A stretch of DNA of 46,396 bases from contig JADHYK010000003.1 of the NCBI GenBank assembly GCA_016782485.1, positions 1-46,396 of the forward strand, written 5' to 3'. This stretch comes from Candidatus Omnitrophota bacterium. GTDB lineage: Bacteria; Omnitrophota; Gorgyraeia; Gygaellales; Profunditerraquicolaceae. Below are positions 9,264 through 17,555 of this stretch, piece after piece (position 1 is the first letter of the stretch; each line of letters begins with the position of its first letter). The notes beneath the pieces are model-generated. The model saw only the letters and a list, made by a program, of their open reading frames with translations, made no database searches and was not told the origin of the DNA. The translations under genes and the position numbers were made by a program.

Positions 9264-11471
9264 ATGCAGGAAGAGAGCCCTCTGGTTTTGGATATATTAA
9301 AGCAGGACAGTAACCTGAAGATGAGCCTCTTCGAGCAAAAAGAGGTTGCCTCGACGTTAAGGCATTACAACCTCTGCCGGGTCTCGTTTACGGAAATCGA
9401 CAGCTTATGCCAGGAGGCAGTATCTCTTCTGAATAAGGCTAATCAGCGGGGGGCCCTGGAGCTTGAGCTGATTAAGGGCCTGACTAAGACCGGACAGCTA
9501 CTCTGGGACCATTTACTTAGTGCCCCGGTAAAAAACAGGCTCAAAAACACCCGTATCCCGGATTTAATCCTCTCCATAGACGAAGAATTAATCAATATTC
9601 CCTGGGAGCTGCTTTATGACGGAAGTAATTTCCTCTGCCTGAACTTTAATCTGGGCCGGGTGGTTAGGACTAAAGAGGAGCCGGCCGCAGTGCATTACCG
9701 CAGTCAGGCCGCAGTCCCGAATATGCTGATTATGGCTAATCCCACCGACGATTTGCATTCCGCATACCTGGAAGGGCTGAACATAAAAAACCAATTCGAC
9801 CGCAGGAGAAATAAAATCTACATTGATTTTAAGTCTACCCGGATCGATAAGCTGTACGTCAAGAAAAACCTTTGCGATTACGATATCGTGCATTTTGCCG
9901 GCCACTGTGAATACCAGCCCGATAATCCTTCTGAGAGCGGCTGGGTGTTAAGCGACGGCAGGTTCACCGCCGAAGATATAATGGCGATGGGTTCGACATT
10001 CTCTCTGCCGACGCTTATTTTTTCCAATGCCTGCCATTCCGCAGAATCCGCTGCGGGCCTCTTAAGCCAGGATTACCAGAAAGAGAATTACGGCCTTTCC
10101 TCGGCATTTTTATTTTCCGGGGTGCGCCATTATATCGGCTCGGTGCGCAGGATAGAAGATGACTTGAGCCTTTTATTTGCAAAGGAGTTCTATGCCCAGT
10201 TAATCTCCGGCAGGCCCGTAGGGGGCTGTATGCGCATGGCCCGGCTTGCCCTGATCAGGCAATGCGGGATCAACAATATCGCCTGGGCAAGCTACCTTCT
10301 TTACGGAGACCCTAATTTCGCCATTTTTAGAGAAAAGATAAAAGAGGCAAAACCGAAAAAAAGAAAAGGGCTTTTATATTATAAAAAACAGTTAGCCCTG
10401 GTTTCTCTGGCAGCAGCCGCTGTCTCTCTGGGGATATTGCTCTATGCCTGGCTGCCTTCTTTGAATCCCAGTGTTTATTTTCTTTTGTCAAAGTCGCGTA
10501 AATTATATCTTAACGGGAAAAACCAGGAGGTTATTTCCTTATGCGGGCGCATTATCGAAAAGGAACCGGAGTTTCTGGCAGCATACCCTTTGCTTGCCGA
10601 TGCCTACAAAAGGACAGGGGATGAAGAAAACGCCTTAAAACATTATTTTGAATACGCGCGATTCAGCGAACGCCGGGCCGATAAAAAAAACTTAGCCTCG
10701 GCATACCTCTCGATAGGCTGGTTTTATCATCTTGAGGGCGAGCATACCAAGGCCATTGATTTCTATAACAAGGCACTGGCGGTGAGTACGGATAATAAAG
10801 ACAAGTTAAACCAAGCCGATGCCTTAGGAAAAATGGCGGTCTGGTATATGGATAAGGAAGATAACGATAAGGCGCTGGAGCTGTTAACCAGGAGCGCTGA
10901 GATTAACCGCCAGAGAATAAATCATTATAAACACAGGTATAACCTGGCCTGCGATTATTTTAACCTCGGCCTGTTATTCACCAATAAAGATGACCTGGCG
11001 ACGGCAAAGGAGTTTTACCAGAAAAGCTACTTGCTCTTTGAAAAACTGAAACTCAAACACGAGCTGAGCGATTATTATTTCAATATCGGCGAAATCCACC
11101 TTTTTGAAAAGGAGTACCAGAAGGCGCTGGATTCTTATATGAAGGGCCTGGAGATTGACCTGGCACAGGGGAACAGGCAAAGCATCGCCAGCGATTACAG
11201 TATGATCGCAGAGCTGTATATGGCAATGGATGATTTAGGGGAGGCAGAGGAGTATTTTCGCAGTTCCATCGCCCTGGCCAAAGAGATAAATGCCCGCCCG
11301 GAGCTGGCAGAGGCTTATTACCGGCTGGGGGTGCTTTATAAGAAGAAGCCGGGTAAAAGACACCGGGCCAGGGAGTGCCTGCGCCAGGCGCAGGAGATTT
11401 ACCGTTCAATCAACGCAGAAGCGGGGTTCCAGGAGGCTAGAAATGAACTTTTGACCCTGACCAGCAGGTAA
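9264..11471 (+). CDS. CHAT-domain (caspase-like) protease with one TM helix and C-terminal TPR repeats
   Basis: 'YDIVHFAGHCEY' (His214 codon 9903-9905) and 'LIFSNACHSA' (Cys257 codon 10032-10034) fit the CHAT His/Cys dyad; TM 'LALVSLAAAAVSLGILLYAW'; multiple TPRs after it. Confidence 0.88.
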   Translation: MQEESPLVLDILKQDSNLKMSLFEQKEVASTLRHYNLCRVSFTEIDSLCQEAVSLLNKANQRGALELELIKGLTKTGQLLWDHLLSAPVKNRLKNTRIPDLILSIDEELINIPWELLYDGSNFLCLNFNLGRVVRTKEEPAAVHYRSQAAVPNMLIMANPTDDLHSAYLEGLNIKNQFDRRRNKIYIDFKSTRIDKLYVKKNLCDYDIVHFAGHCEYQPDNPSESGWVLSDGRFTAEDIMAMGSTFSLPTLIFSNACHSAESAAGLLSQDYQKENYGLSSAFLFSGVRHYIGSVRRIEDDLSLLFAKEFYAQLISGRPVGGCMRMARLALIRQCGINNIAWASYLLYGDPNFAIFREKIKEAKPKKRKGLLYYKKQLALVSLAAAAVSLGILLYAWLPSLNPSVYFLLSKSRKLYLNGKNQEVISLCGRIIEKEPEFLAAYPLLADAYKRTGDEENALKHYFEYARFSERRADKKNLASAYLSIGWFYHLEGEHTKAIDFYNKALAVSTDNKDKLNQADALGKMAVWYMDKEDNDKALELLTRSAEINRQRINHYKHRYNLACDYFNLGLLFTNKDDLATAKEFYQKSYLLFEKLKLKHELSDYYFNIGEIHLFEKEYQKALDSYMKGLEIDLAQGNRQSIASDYSMIAELYMAMDDLGEAEEYFRSSIALAKEINARPELAEAYYRLGVLYKKKPGKRHRARECLRQAQEIYRSINAEAGFQEARNELLTLTSR

Positions 11472-11605
11472 TATGGAGATCCTTCGCCCTTCACTTCGTC
11501 CTTCGCCATGCTCAGGACTCGATGGACGATTCTGAACAAAGTGAAGAATCTCGCACATTGACTTACGCTCCTTTGTAGTCGCATAAGTCAACCGCTCATA
11601 AAATT
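11472..11605. repeat. Dispersed modular hairpin repeat, CHAT gene-rplM gap
   Basis: gatccttcgccc...ctcaggactc module plus 'tcgCACATTGActtacg...gcataagtCAACCGCTCAT' hairpin, shared with other intergenic regions here. Confidence 0.75.
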
Positions 11606-11608
11606 TAT

Positions 11609-11636
11609 TTGACTTAATAAAAAAATATGGTATACT
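11609..11636 (+). promoter_or_regulatory. sigma70-type promoter for rplM
   Basis: TTGACT (11609-11614), 16-nt spacer, TATACT (11631-11636). Confidence 0.65.
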
Positions 11637-11645
11637 TTTAACTCT

Positions 11646-12077
11646 ATGAATAAGACCTTCGAACCTAAAAAAACAGACGTAAAGCTGCAGTGGTATCTGG
11701 TAGATGCCAGGGATAAGATATTGGGCAGGCTTGCTGCCCGGGTGGCTACGATATTAAGGGGCAAACACAAGGCTATTTTTAGCCCGCACCTGGATACCGG
11801 TGATGGCGTGATTGTGATAAACGCATCAAGAATTAAGGTTACCGGAAGAAAACTTAAAAATAAGGTATACCGGCGTTATTCCGGTTACCCCGGAGGCCTG
11901 CGAGAAGTAACCCTGGAAAACATGCTTAAAAATAAACCCGCTACGGTTATCCAGTTAGCTGTGGAGCGCATGTTGCCCAAAGGGCATTTAAGCAGAAAGA
12001 TGCTTAAGAAATTAAAGGTTTACGTTGACGAAAAGCATCCCCATCAAGATCAAAAACCGGTTATTCTGGAGGTATAG
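11646..12077 (+). CDS. rplM: 50S ribosomal protein L13
   Basis: 'WYLVDARDKILGRLAARVATILRGKHKAIFSPHLDTGD...YRRYSGYPGGL' L13 signature. Confidence 0.97.
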   Translation: MNKTFEPKKTDVKLQWYLVDARDKILGRLAARVATILRGKHKAIFSPHLDTGDGVIVINASRIKVTGRKLKNKVYRRYSGYPGGLREVTLENMLKNKPATVIQLAVERMLPKGHLSRKMLKKLKVYVDEKHPHQDQKPVILEV

Positions 12078-12187
12078 TGAATTTAAGCTAGATCCTTCGT
12101 CCGCCATAAATCTTGGCGGACTCAGGATTAATTCGCGCATTAACTTACTCGCACTATCGTGTTCGTAAGTTAAGCGCTCATTAAGTT
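12078..12187. repeat. Dispersed modular hairpin repeat, rplM-rpsI gap
   Basis: gatccttcgTCCGCCataaatcttGGCGGActcaggatt plus 'ttcgcgcattaACTTACtcgcactatcgtgttcGTAAGTtaagcgctcattaa'. Confidence 0.8.
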
Positions 12188-12583
12188 ATGGACGAAACGA
12201 AAAAATATACGGCAGTGGGAAGGCGTAAGGAATCGGTGGCCAGTGTGCGGCTTTTCCCCGGTAAAGGCGATATTACGGTAAACCGGAGGCCTTATGAAAA
12301 GTATTTTCTGCGCGAGACCGACAGGATTATCATCAAGCAGCCTTTGGTTATAACCAATAATACGGATAAATTCGATATTATTGCCAATATTAAAGGCGGG
12401 GGGCTTACCGGACAGGCGGGCGCTTTGAGGCTGGGTATTGCCCGTATCCTGATGTCAATAGAGCCGCAGCTGAAGGATGTTTTGCGTAAACAGGGGTTCT
12501 TAACGCGCGACCCGCGCATGAAGGAGCGCAAGAAATACGGCTTAAAGGGCGCGCGCAGGCGCTTCCAGTGGACTAAGAGATAG
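12188..12583 (+). CDS. rpsI: 30S ribosomal protein S9
   Basis: 'YTAVGRRKESVASVRLFPGKGDITVN' and C-terminal 'DPRMKERKKYGLKGARRRFQWTKR'. Confidence 0.97.
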   Translation: MDETKKYTAVGRRKESVASVRLFPGKGDITVNRRPYEKYFLRETDRIIIKQPLVITNNTDKFDIIANIKGGGLTGQAGALRLGIARILMSIEPQLKDVLRKQGFLTRDPRMKERKKYGLKGARRRFQWTKR

Positions 12584-12622
12584 GAGGACGTTGAGAGGAA
12601 ATTAAAAATCCGATTTTTCTTT

Positions 12623-12652
12623 AAATCCCGCTGGAAGAGCGGGATTTTTTAT
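12623..12652 (+). terminator. Rho-independent terminator after rpsI
   Basis: AAATCCCGCT-ggaag-AGCGGGATTT followed by a T run. Confidence 0.85.
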
Positions 12653-12659
12653 TTGCCCT

Positions 12660-12880
12660 GTTCCGGGGTATTACTCGCGGAATGGGAACTACCCCTGTCA
12701 CTCTTCTCGTCCTGATATCTCCTGCTGCGGCTTTGTTCACGCGCTAAAATTTTCGCAAAGGGAACTGCCCCCTGTTACTCTTCTCGCTCAAGTCGCTTTT
12801 GCCTTTCGTTTTGCTCAAGGCCGGCAAAGGTCTCTCGTCCGCCACAGTACTTTGGCGGACTCAAGCATGCTTTGCCTAAA
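12660..12880. repeat. Degenerate intergenic repeat region
   Basis: Near-duplicate 'gggaactacccctgtcactcttctcg' (12684-12709) and 'gggaactgccccctgttactcttctcg' (12760-12786); hairpin GTCCGCC(12837-12843)/GGCGGAC(12854-12860). Confidence 0.6.
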
Positions 12881-12931
12881 AGCTCCATTCGCTGCGAAGA
12901 GTGCCAGGTGCATTTCCCTTTGTTGACGAAA

Positions 12932-13102
12932 CCTCAAGCCCCGGCTCTGAACGAACATAAGGCGCGCAGGAGCATGTATATGAGGCGAGACTTTTTAGGG
13001 CTTCTCTTCTATGAAACCCCCTGTGGGGGATGGGGGGACCCACCCAAAAAGTCGAGACGAATGCGACGAGCACCGCAGTGAGAGAAGAGCCGGGGGTTGA
13101 GG
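12932..13102. repeat. ~171-bp element with terminal inverted repeats and a nested hairpin
   Basis: cctcaagccccggctct (12932-12948) against agagccgggggttgagg (13086-13102), 16 of 17 complementary; internal gactttttaggg / cccaaaaagtc. Confidence 0.65.
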
Positions 13103-13179
13103 TTGAGATAGTGGAAGAGTAATTATTGTTTAACCTTAACGAGATGTTGCAATTATCAATGTATCGACGAGAAAAATAC

Positions 13180-13208
13180 TTGACGTCGACGGTTTTTTGG
13201 CTTAATAT
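13180..13208 (+). promoter_or_regulatory. sigma70-type promoter for the arg operon
   Basis: TTGACG (13180-13185), 17-nt spacer, TAATAT (13203-13208); SD aaaggag before ATG 13234. Confidence 0.75.
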
Positions 13209-13233
13209 GAACCTGATATCTAAAGGAGTGGAA

Positions 13234-14256
13234 ATGATTAACGTAGCTATAATGGGCGCAACCGGTTACGCAGGAGAGGAATTAATCGGCATTCTTCTTA
13301 GGCATCCCGGGGTGCGCATTAAAAATATTTCGGCAAAAATTGAGGCACCCGCCAGAATATCCCGGATTTACCCGAAGTTTCAAAATAGAATAGACCTGGT
13401 CTGTGCCGAACCGGACCTCAAAGAAATTATTGCCTCTTGCGACTTAGTCTTTCTGGCTCTGCCGCATACGGTCTCAATGGAGTTCGTCCCCAAATTAATC
13501 AAAGCGGGTAAAAGGGTTATTGACCTGAGCGCCGACTACAGGTTTAAAGATGCGGCAGTTTACGAAAAACACTATAACCACAGGCATAAAGATAAAACAC
13601 TATTGCCGGCTGCCGTTTTTGGCCTGCCGGAAATTTACCGGGCCAGGATTAAAACAGCTAGACTTATCGCTAACCCCGGCTGTTACCCGACGGCAAGCAT
13701 ATTGGGGCTGGGGCCGCTGGCGGCTTTTGGTTTAGTTGAGCCGGGCTCCATAATCATTGACGCAAAATCAGGGGTAACCGGCGCAGGAAGAAAAATGAGC
13801 GAGAGTTTTCTTTTCCCGCAGATTAATGAGGATTTTAAGGCCTACAAAGTGGATGTTCATCAGCATGCCCCGGAGATTGACCAGGAGTTGTCGAAATTAG
13901 CCGGTAAAAAATTGAAAGTGACCTTTGTGCCGCATTTATTGCCGTTAAACAGAGGAATTTTAGCAACCATCTATGCCAGGAAAACGCCGGCTAAACAGCG
14001 GGCGAAAGAGAAATTGGCCAGCCTGTACAGGAAATTTTATAAAAAAGAACCCTTTGTAAGAATAAGAGATGAAGGGGAATTCCCCGCGTTAAAGGATGTT
14101 GCCGGGACCAATTTCTGCGATATCGGGATTAAGGAAAGCGCTGAATGCATAATCGTCATCGCTGCCATCGATAATTTATTGAAAGGCGCATCCGGCCAGG
14201 CAGTGCAGAACATGAATATCATGTATGGCTTTGCGGAGGATACGGCCCTGTTATGA
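13234..14256 (+). CDS. argC: N-acetyl-gamma-glutamyl-phosphate reductase
   Basis: 'MINVAIMGATGYAGEELIGILLRHP...ANPGCYPT...KSGVTGAGRK'; start moved from ORF-track 13126 to 13234 on promoter/SD position. Confidence 0.95.
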   Translation: MINVAIMGATGYAGEELIGILLRHPGVRIKNISAKIEAPARISRIYPKFQNRIDLVCAEPDLKEIIASCDLVFLALPHTVSMEFVPKLIKAGKRVIDLSADYRFKDAAVYEKHYNHRHKDKTLLPAAVFGLPEIYRARIKTARLIANPGCYPTASILGLGPLAAFGLVEPGSIIIDAKSGVTGAGRKMSESFLFPQINEDFKAYKVDVHQHAPEIDQELSKLAGKKLKVTFVPHLLPLNRGILATIYARKTPAKQRAKEKLASLYRKFYKKEPFVRIRDEGEFPALKDVAGTNFCDIGIKESAECIIVIAAIDNLLKGASGQAVQNMNIMYGFAEDTALL

Positions 14257-15389
14257 TCATCTCTAAAAAGGCGATTCTGCCTTTAGGTTTTAAGGCCGGT
14301 GCTGTCTCCTGCGGTTTAAAGAAGTCGGGTAAACCGGATTTAGCGCTTTTTTATTCGCAAGTCCCCGCAAAGGCCGCCTGTTTATTTACCGCCAATAAAA
14401 TTCAGGCTGCTCCTATTAAGGTAAGCAAGAGGCACCTTGCGGCCCATAAGGAATTCCGGGCGATTATAGTCAATAGCGGCAATGCCAATGCCTTCACGGG
14501 AAACAAAGGGATTATTGACGCTAATACCACAGCCGAAAGTTTAGCCGCAGTCCTGGGAATAGAGAAGAAAAGTATCCTTGTAGGCTCGACGGGCATTATC
14601 GGCAGGAGGCTGGAGGTTTCCAAGATAAAAAGCCGCCTGCCGGAGCTGGTCAGCGGCTTGTCAGAACAGGGCATAAATAATGCCAAAAGGGCGATAATGA
14701 CAACCGATACTTTTACGAAAGAGATTACCGTCCGCTTCGCTATCGGAAAGCAGAAAGTTACCCTCTGCGGTATTGCCAAGGGTGCAGGTATGATCGCTCC
14801 TGAGCTGGCGACGATGCTGGTATTTATTTTTAGTGACGCCAATATCAGCGCCGGGGCGTTAGAGAGGGCATTGCAGGAAGCGGCAGAGAGTTCTTTCAAC
14901 TGTATCAGCGTAGACGGATGCATGAGCACCAACGACAGCGTGTTCTTGCTGGCAAACGGCGCTTCAGGGTGCGCCTTAATAGATAATCAGAAGAATTTTA
15001 ATCTTTTTTCCAATGCCCTGAATAAGGTTTGCCTGGAGCTGGCAAAATTGATTATCCGGGATGCCGAGGGGGCAACTAAATTTATTAAGATCCAAGTCGG
15101 CAGGGCAAAGAATTATGCCCAGGCAAAAAAAGCGGCGTTAGCCATCGCCAACTCCGTGCTATTTAAGACCGCTATCTACGGGGAAAATCCCAATTTCGGC
15201 AGGATTGTCGCCGCAATCGGCTCAAGCGGGATAGAGGTAAGAGAAAAAGACTTAAATATTAGATTAAGCTCTTTAAATAAAAGAGAAATAAATGTATATG
15301 TGTCTCTTCAGAGAGGAAAAGCAAGCGCGACGGTTTATACATCGGATTTGACACCGGAGTATGTGAAGATAAACGCGGAATATAACTAA
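14253..15389 (+). CDS. argJ: Glutamate N-acetyltransferase / amino-acid N-acetyltransferase
   Basis: 'NSGNANAFTG', 'AMMTTDT'-type 'RAIMTTDTFTKE', 'CGIAKGAGMIAPELATML' motifs; downstream of argC. Confidence 0.95.
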   Translation: MIISKKAILPLGFKAGAVSCGLKKSGKPDLALFYSQVPAKAACLFTANKIQAAPIKVSKRHLAAHKEFRAIIVNSGNANAFTGNKGIIDANTTAESLAAVLGIEKKSILVGSTGIIGRRLEVSKIKSRLPELVSGLSEQGINNAKRAIMTTDTFTKEITVRFAIGKQKVTLCGIAKGAGMIAPELATMLVFIFSDANISAGALERALQEAAESSFNCISVDGCMSTNDSVFLLANGASGCALIDNQKNFNLFSNALNKVCLELAKLIIRDAEGATKFIKIQVGRAKNYAQAKKAALAIANSVLFKTAIYGENPNFGRIVAAIGSSGIEVREKDLNIRLSSLNKREINVYVSLQRGKASATVYTSDLTPEYVKINAEYN

Positions 15390-15493
15390 GTGAGGGCACA
15401 ACTTATGGAACGACAGTGAACATAAGTTGTCTAGCCGAACTTATCCTGAGTCCTTAAGCGAAGCCAAGGACGAAGGATCTTAAGTGAGGACTG
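15390..15493. repeat. Dispersed modular hairpin repeat, argJ-argB gap
   Basis: AACTTATGgaacgacagtgaaCATAAGTT hairpin, then ccgaacttatcctgagTCCTTaagcgaagccAAGGAcgaaggatc. Confidence 0.8.
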
Positions 15494-16348
15494 ATGGAAG
15501 AGGCGATTAAAAAGGCGGAGGTCCTGATCGAGGCGCTGCCTTATATCAAGAAGTTCCATAAGAAGGTAATCGTAGTCAAATACGGCGGCAGCATCCTGGG
15601 CGATACAAAAATCCGCAAAGGCGTATTAGAGGATATAGTTTTTTTGAGTTTCGTCGGATTAAGGGTGGTCCTGGTGCACGGCGGGGGCCCGAATATCAGC
15701 GACCGCATGCGCGCAACCAAGAAAAAGACGGATTTTGTGGACGGGATGCGGGTTACCGACGAGGAGACCCTGAAAGTCGTAGAGGAGGAACTGGAGCATT
15801 TAAACAGCACCATCGTTAAGGAGATATCAAAGCTGGGCGCAAAGGCCCGCGGCCTAAACGGCAAAGACAACAATATAATTCAGGTGGAGAAGAAAAAGGC
15901 AAATATAGATCTGGGGCTGGTAGGGCACATTGTCTCGGTAGATAAAGGGCCGATATTGGAAGAGTTGTACCAGCACGGAATAGTAGTTATTCTCCCCATG
16001 GGGATCGGTAAGGACAAGAGGGTTTATAACGTCAATGCCGATGAGGCGGCAGCGGCTGTCGCAGCTTTTTGCGAGGCGGAGAAATTAGTCCTGCTGACCA
16101 ATGTCAAGGGGATTATGCGTAACCCCGATGATGCGCATTCTTTTATGTCTACCCTTACCGCCAAAGAGGCAAAAGAGCTGGTTAAAAACAAGATCATCCA
16201 GCAGGGGATGATCCCCAAGGTCGATGCCTGTATCGAGGCTCTGGCTAAAGGGGTGAGCAAGACCCATATCATTGATGCGCGTATTCCTCACGGACTGCTT
16301 TTGGAGATATTTACCGACCAGGGCATAGGGACGGAGATCGTAAAATAA
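15494..16348 (+). CDS. argB: Acetylglutamate kinase
   Basis: 'VVKYGGSILGD...VLVHGGGPNIS...NVNADEAAAAVA' signature. Confidence 0.96.
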   Translation: MEEAIKKAEVLIEALPYIKKFHKKVIVVKYGGSILGDTKIRKGVLEDIVFLSFVGLRVVLVHGGGPNISDRMRATKKKTDFVDGMRVTDEETLKVVEEELEHLNSTIVKEISKLGAKARGLNGKDNNIIQVEKKKANIDLGLVGHIVSVDKGPILEELYQHGIVVILPMGIGKDKRVYNVNADEAAAAVAAFCEAEKLVLLTNVKGIMRNPDDAHSFMSTLTAKEAKELVKNKIIQQGMIPKVDACIEALAKGVSKTHIIDARIPHGLLLEIFTDQGIGTEIVK

Positions 16349-17526
16349 TGAAACTTGAAGAAGTATTTTCCAGTTATAAAGATTACATCATGCCTACTTA
16401 CACAAAGACGCCGGTTGTCTTTGTGAAGGGCAAGGGGAGCAGGCTCTGGGATATCCATAACAGGGCATATCTGGATTTCTTCCCGGGTTGGGGCGTAGGC
16501 AACCTCGGGCATTGCCATCCTAAAGTCATGCAGGCGGTGCGGGACCAGGTTTCAAAGTTAATATTTATCCCGAATAATTATTACCACCTGCCACAGGCCA
16601 AGCTTGCCAGGGAGATAGTGTACAGGGCGTTCCCTGCGAAAGTCTTCTTTTGCAATTCCGGGGCCGAGGCAAACGAGGCGGCGATAAAATTCAGCCGCAA
16701 GTTCGGAAAAGGGGCAAGGCATGAAATAATCAGCTTTGAAAATTCTTTTCACGGCAGGACCCTGGCGGCACTGGCGGCAACCGGCCAGAAGAAATACCAG
16801 GAGGGATTCCAGCCTTTGCCCGAGGGGTTCAAGACGGTTAAATTTAACGATATCGAGGCGGTAAAGAAGGCATTAACCGATAAAAGCATAGCTATTATGC
16901 TGGAATTAATTCAGGGCGAAGGCGGGATTAACGTAGCGGACAAAGAGTTCGTTACTGCTTTAAGAAGGCTTTGCGATGAAAAAGGGTTGCTTCTTATCGT
17001 CGATGAAGTGCAGACCGGAGTAGCCAGGACCGGAAAATATTTCGCTTACCAGCACTACGGGATAACCCCGGATATAATCACTCTGGCTAAGGCAATAGGA
17101 GGGGGACTGCCTATCGGCGTAATGGTGGCGAGAAAGGAGATCGCCGATACTTTAGGGCCGGGGATGCATGCCTCTACCTTTGGCGGCGGACCGGTTATCT
17201 GCAGGGCAGCGCTGGCAGTGCTCAAAGCGATACAGAAGGAGAAAATTCCTGCCAACGTCGAAAAGATGAGCGGTTATATTTTCTTAAAATTGAATGCACT
17301 GAAAAATAAATTACCGGTTATAAAAGAGGTAAGGGGCTTAGGCCTGATGATCGGCGTGGAATTAAGCATTGCCGGCAGCCCGATTGTAGAGAAATGCCTC
17401 CAGAGGGGCCTCTTGATTAATTGTACCCATGATAATGTCCTGCGGCTTATGCCGGCATTGAATATAACCAAGAAAGAAATAGATAAGGCAGTAGATATAC
17501 TAGCAGATGTATTAGAGAGTAGTTAG
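16348..17526 (+). CDS. argD: Acetylornithine aminotransferase
   Basis: Class III aminotransferase, 'FCNSGAEANEAAIKFSRKF', 'LLIVDEVQTGVARTGKYFAYQHYGITPDIITLAKAIGGGLPIG'. Confidence 0.95.
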   Translation: MKLEEVFSSYKDYIMPTYTKTPVVFVKGKGSRLWDIHNRAYLDFFPGWGVGNLGHCHPKVMQAVRDQVSKLIFIPNNYYHLPQAKLAREIVYRAFPAKVFFCNSGAEANEAAIKFSRKFGKGARHEIISFENSFHGRTLAALAATGQKKYQEGFQPLPEGFKTVKFNDIEAVKKALTDKSIAIMLELIQGEGGINVADKEFVTALRRLCDEKGLLLIVDEVQTGVARTGKYFAYQHYGITPDIITLAKAIGGGLPIGVMVARKEIADTLGPGMHASTFGGGPVICRAALAVLKAIQKEKIPANVEKMSGYIFLKLNALKNKLPVIKEVRGLGLMIGVELSIAGSPIVEKCLQRGLLINCTHDNVLRLMPALNITKKEIDKAVDILADVLESS

Positions 17527-17549
17527 TAGATAGTAGTTAGTAGTTAGGG
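17518..17549. repeat. Heptamer-period repeat (agttagt type), argD-argF junction, includes argD stop
   Basis: agtagttagtagatagtagttagtagttaggg. Confidence 0.8.
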
Positions 17550-17555
17550 AGAGAG

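Noticed and set aside
7904-11471. Type III-E CRISPR-associated sigma/CHAT module
   Set aside because: No cas genes, Csx30-like gene or CRISPR array within the window; only the functional logic is analogous.
12872-13081. 69-aa plus and 65-aa minus ORFs in the post-rpsI gap
   Set aside because: Fall in a repeat-derived element with terminal inverted repeats; no SD or protein-like conservation visible.
14402-14932. 176-aa minus-strand ORF
   Set aside because: Antisense to argJ; composition typical of a shadow frame.
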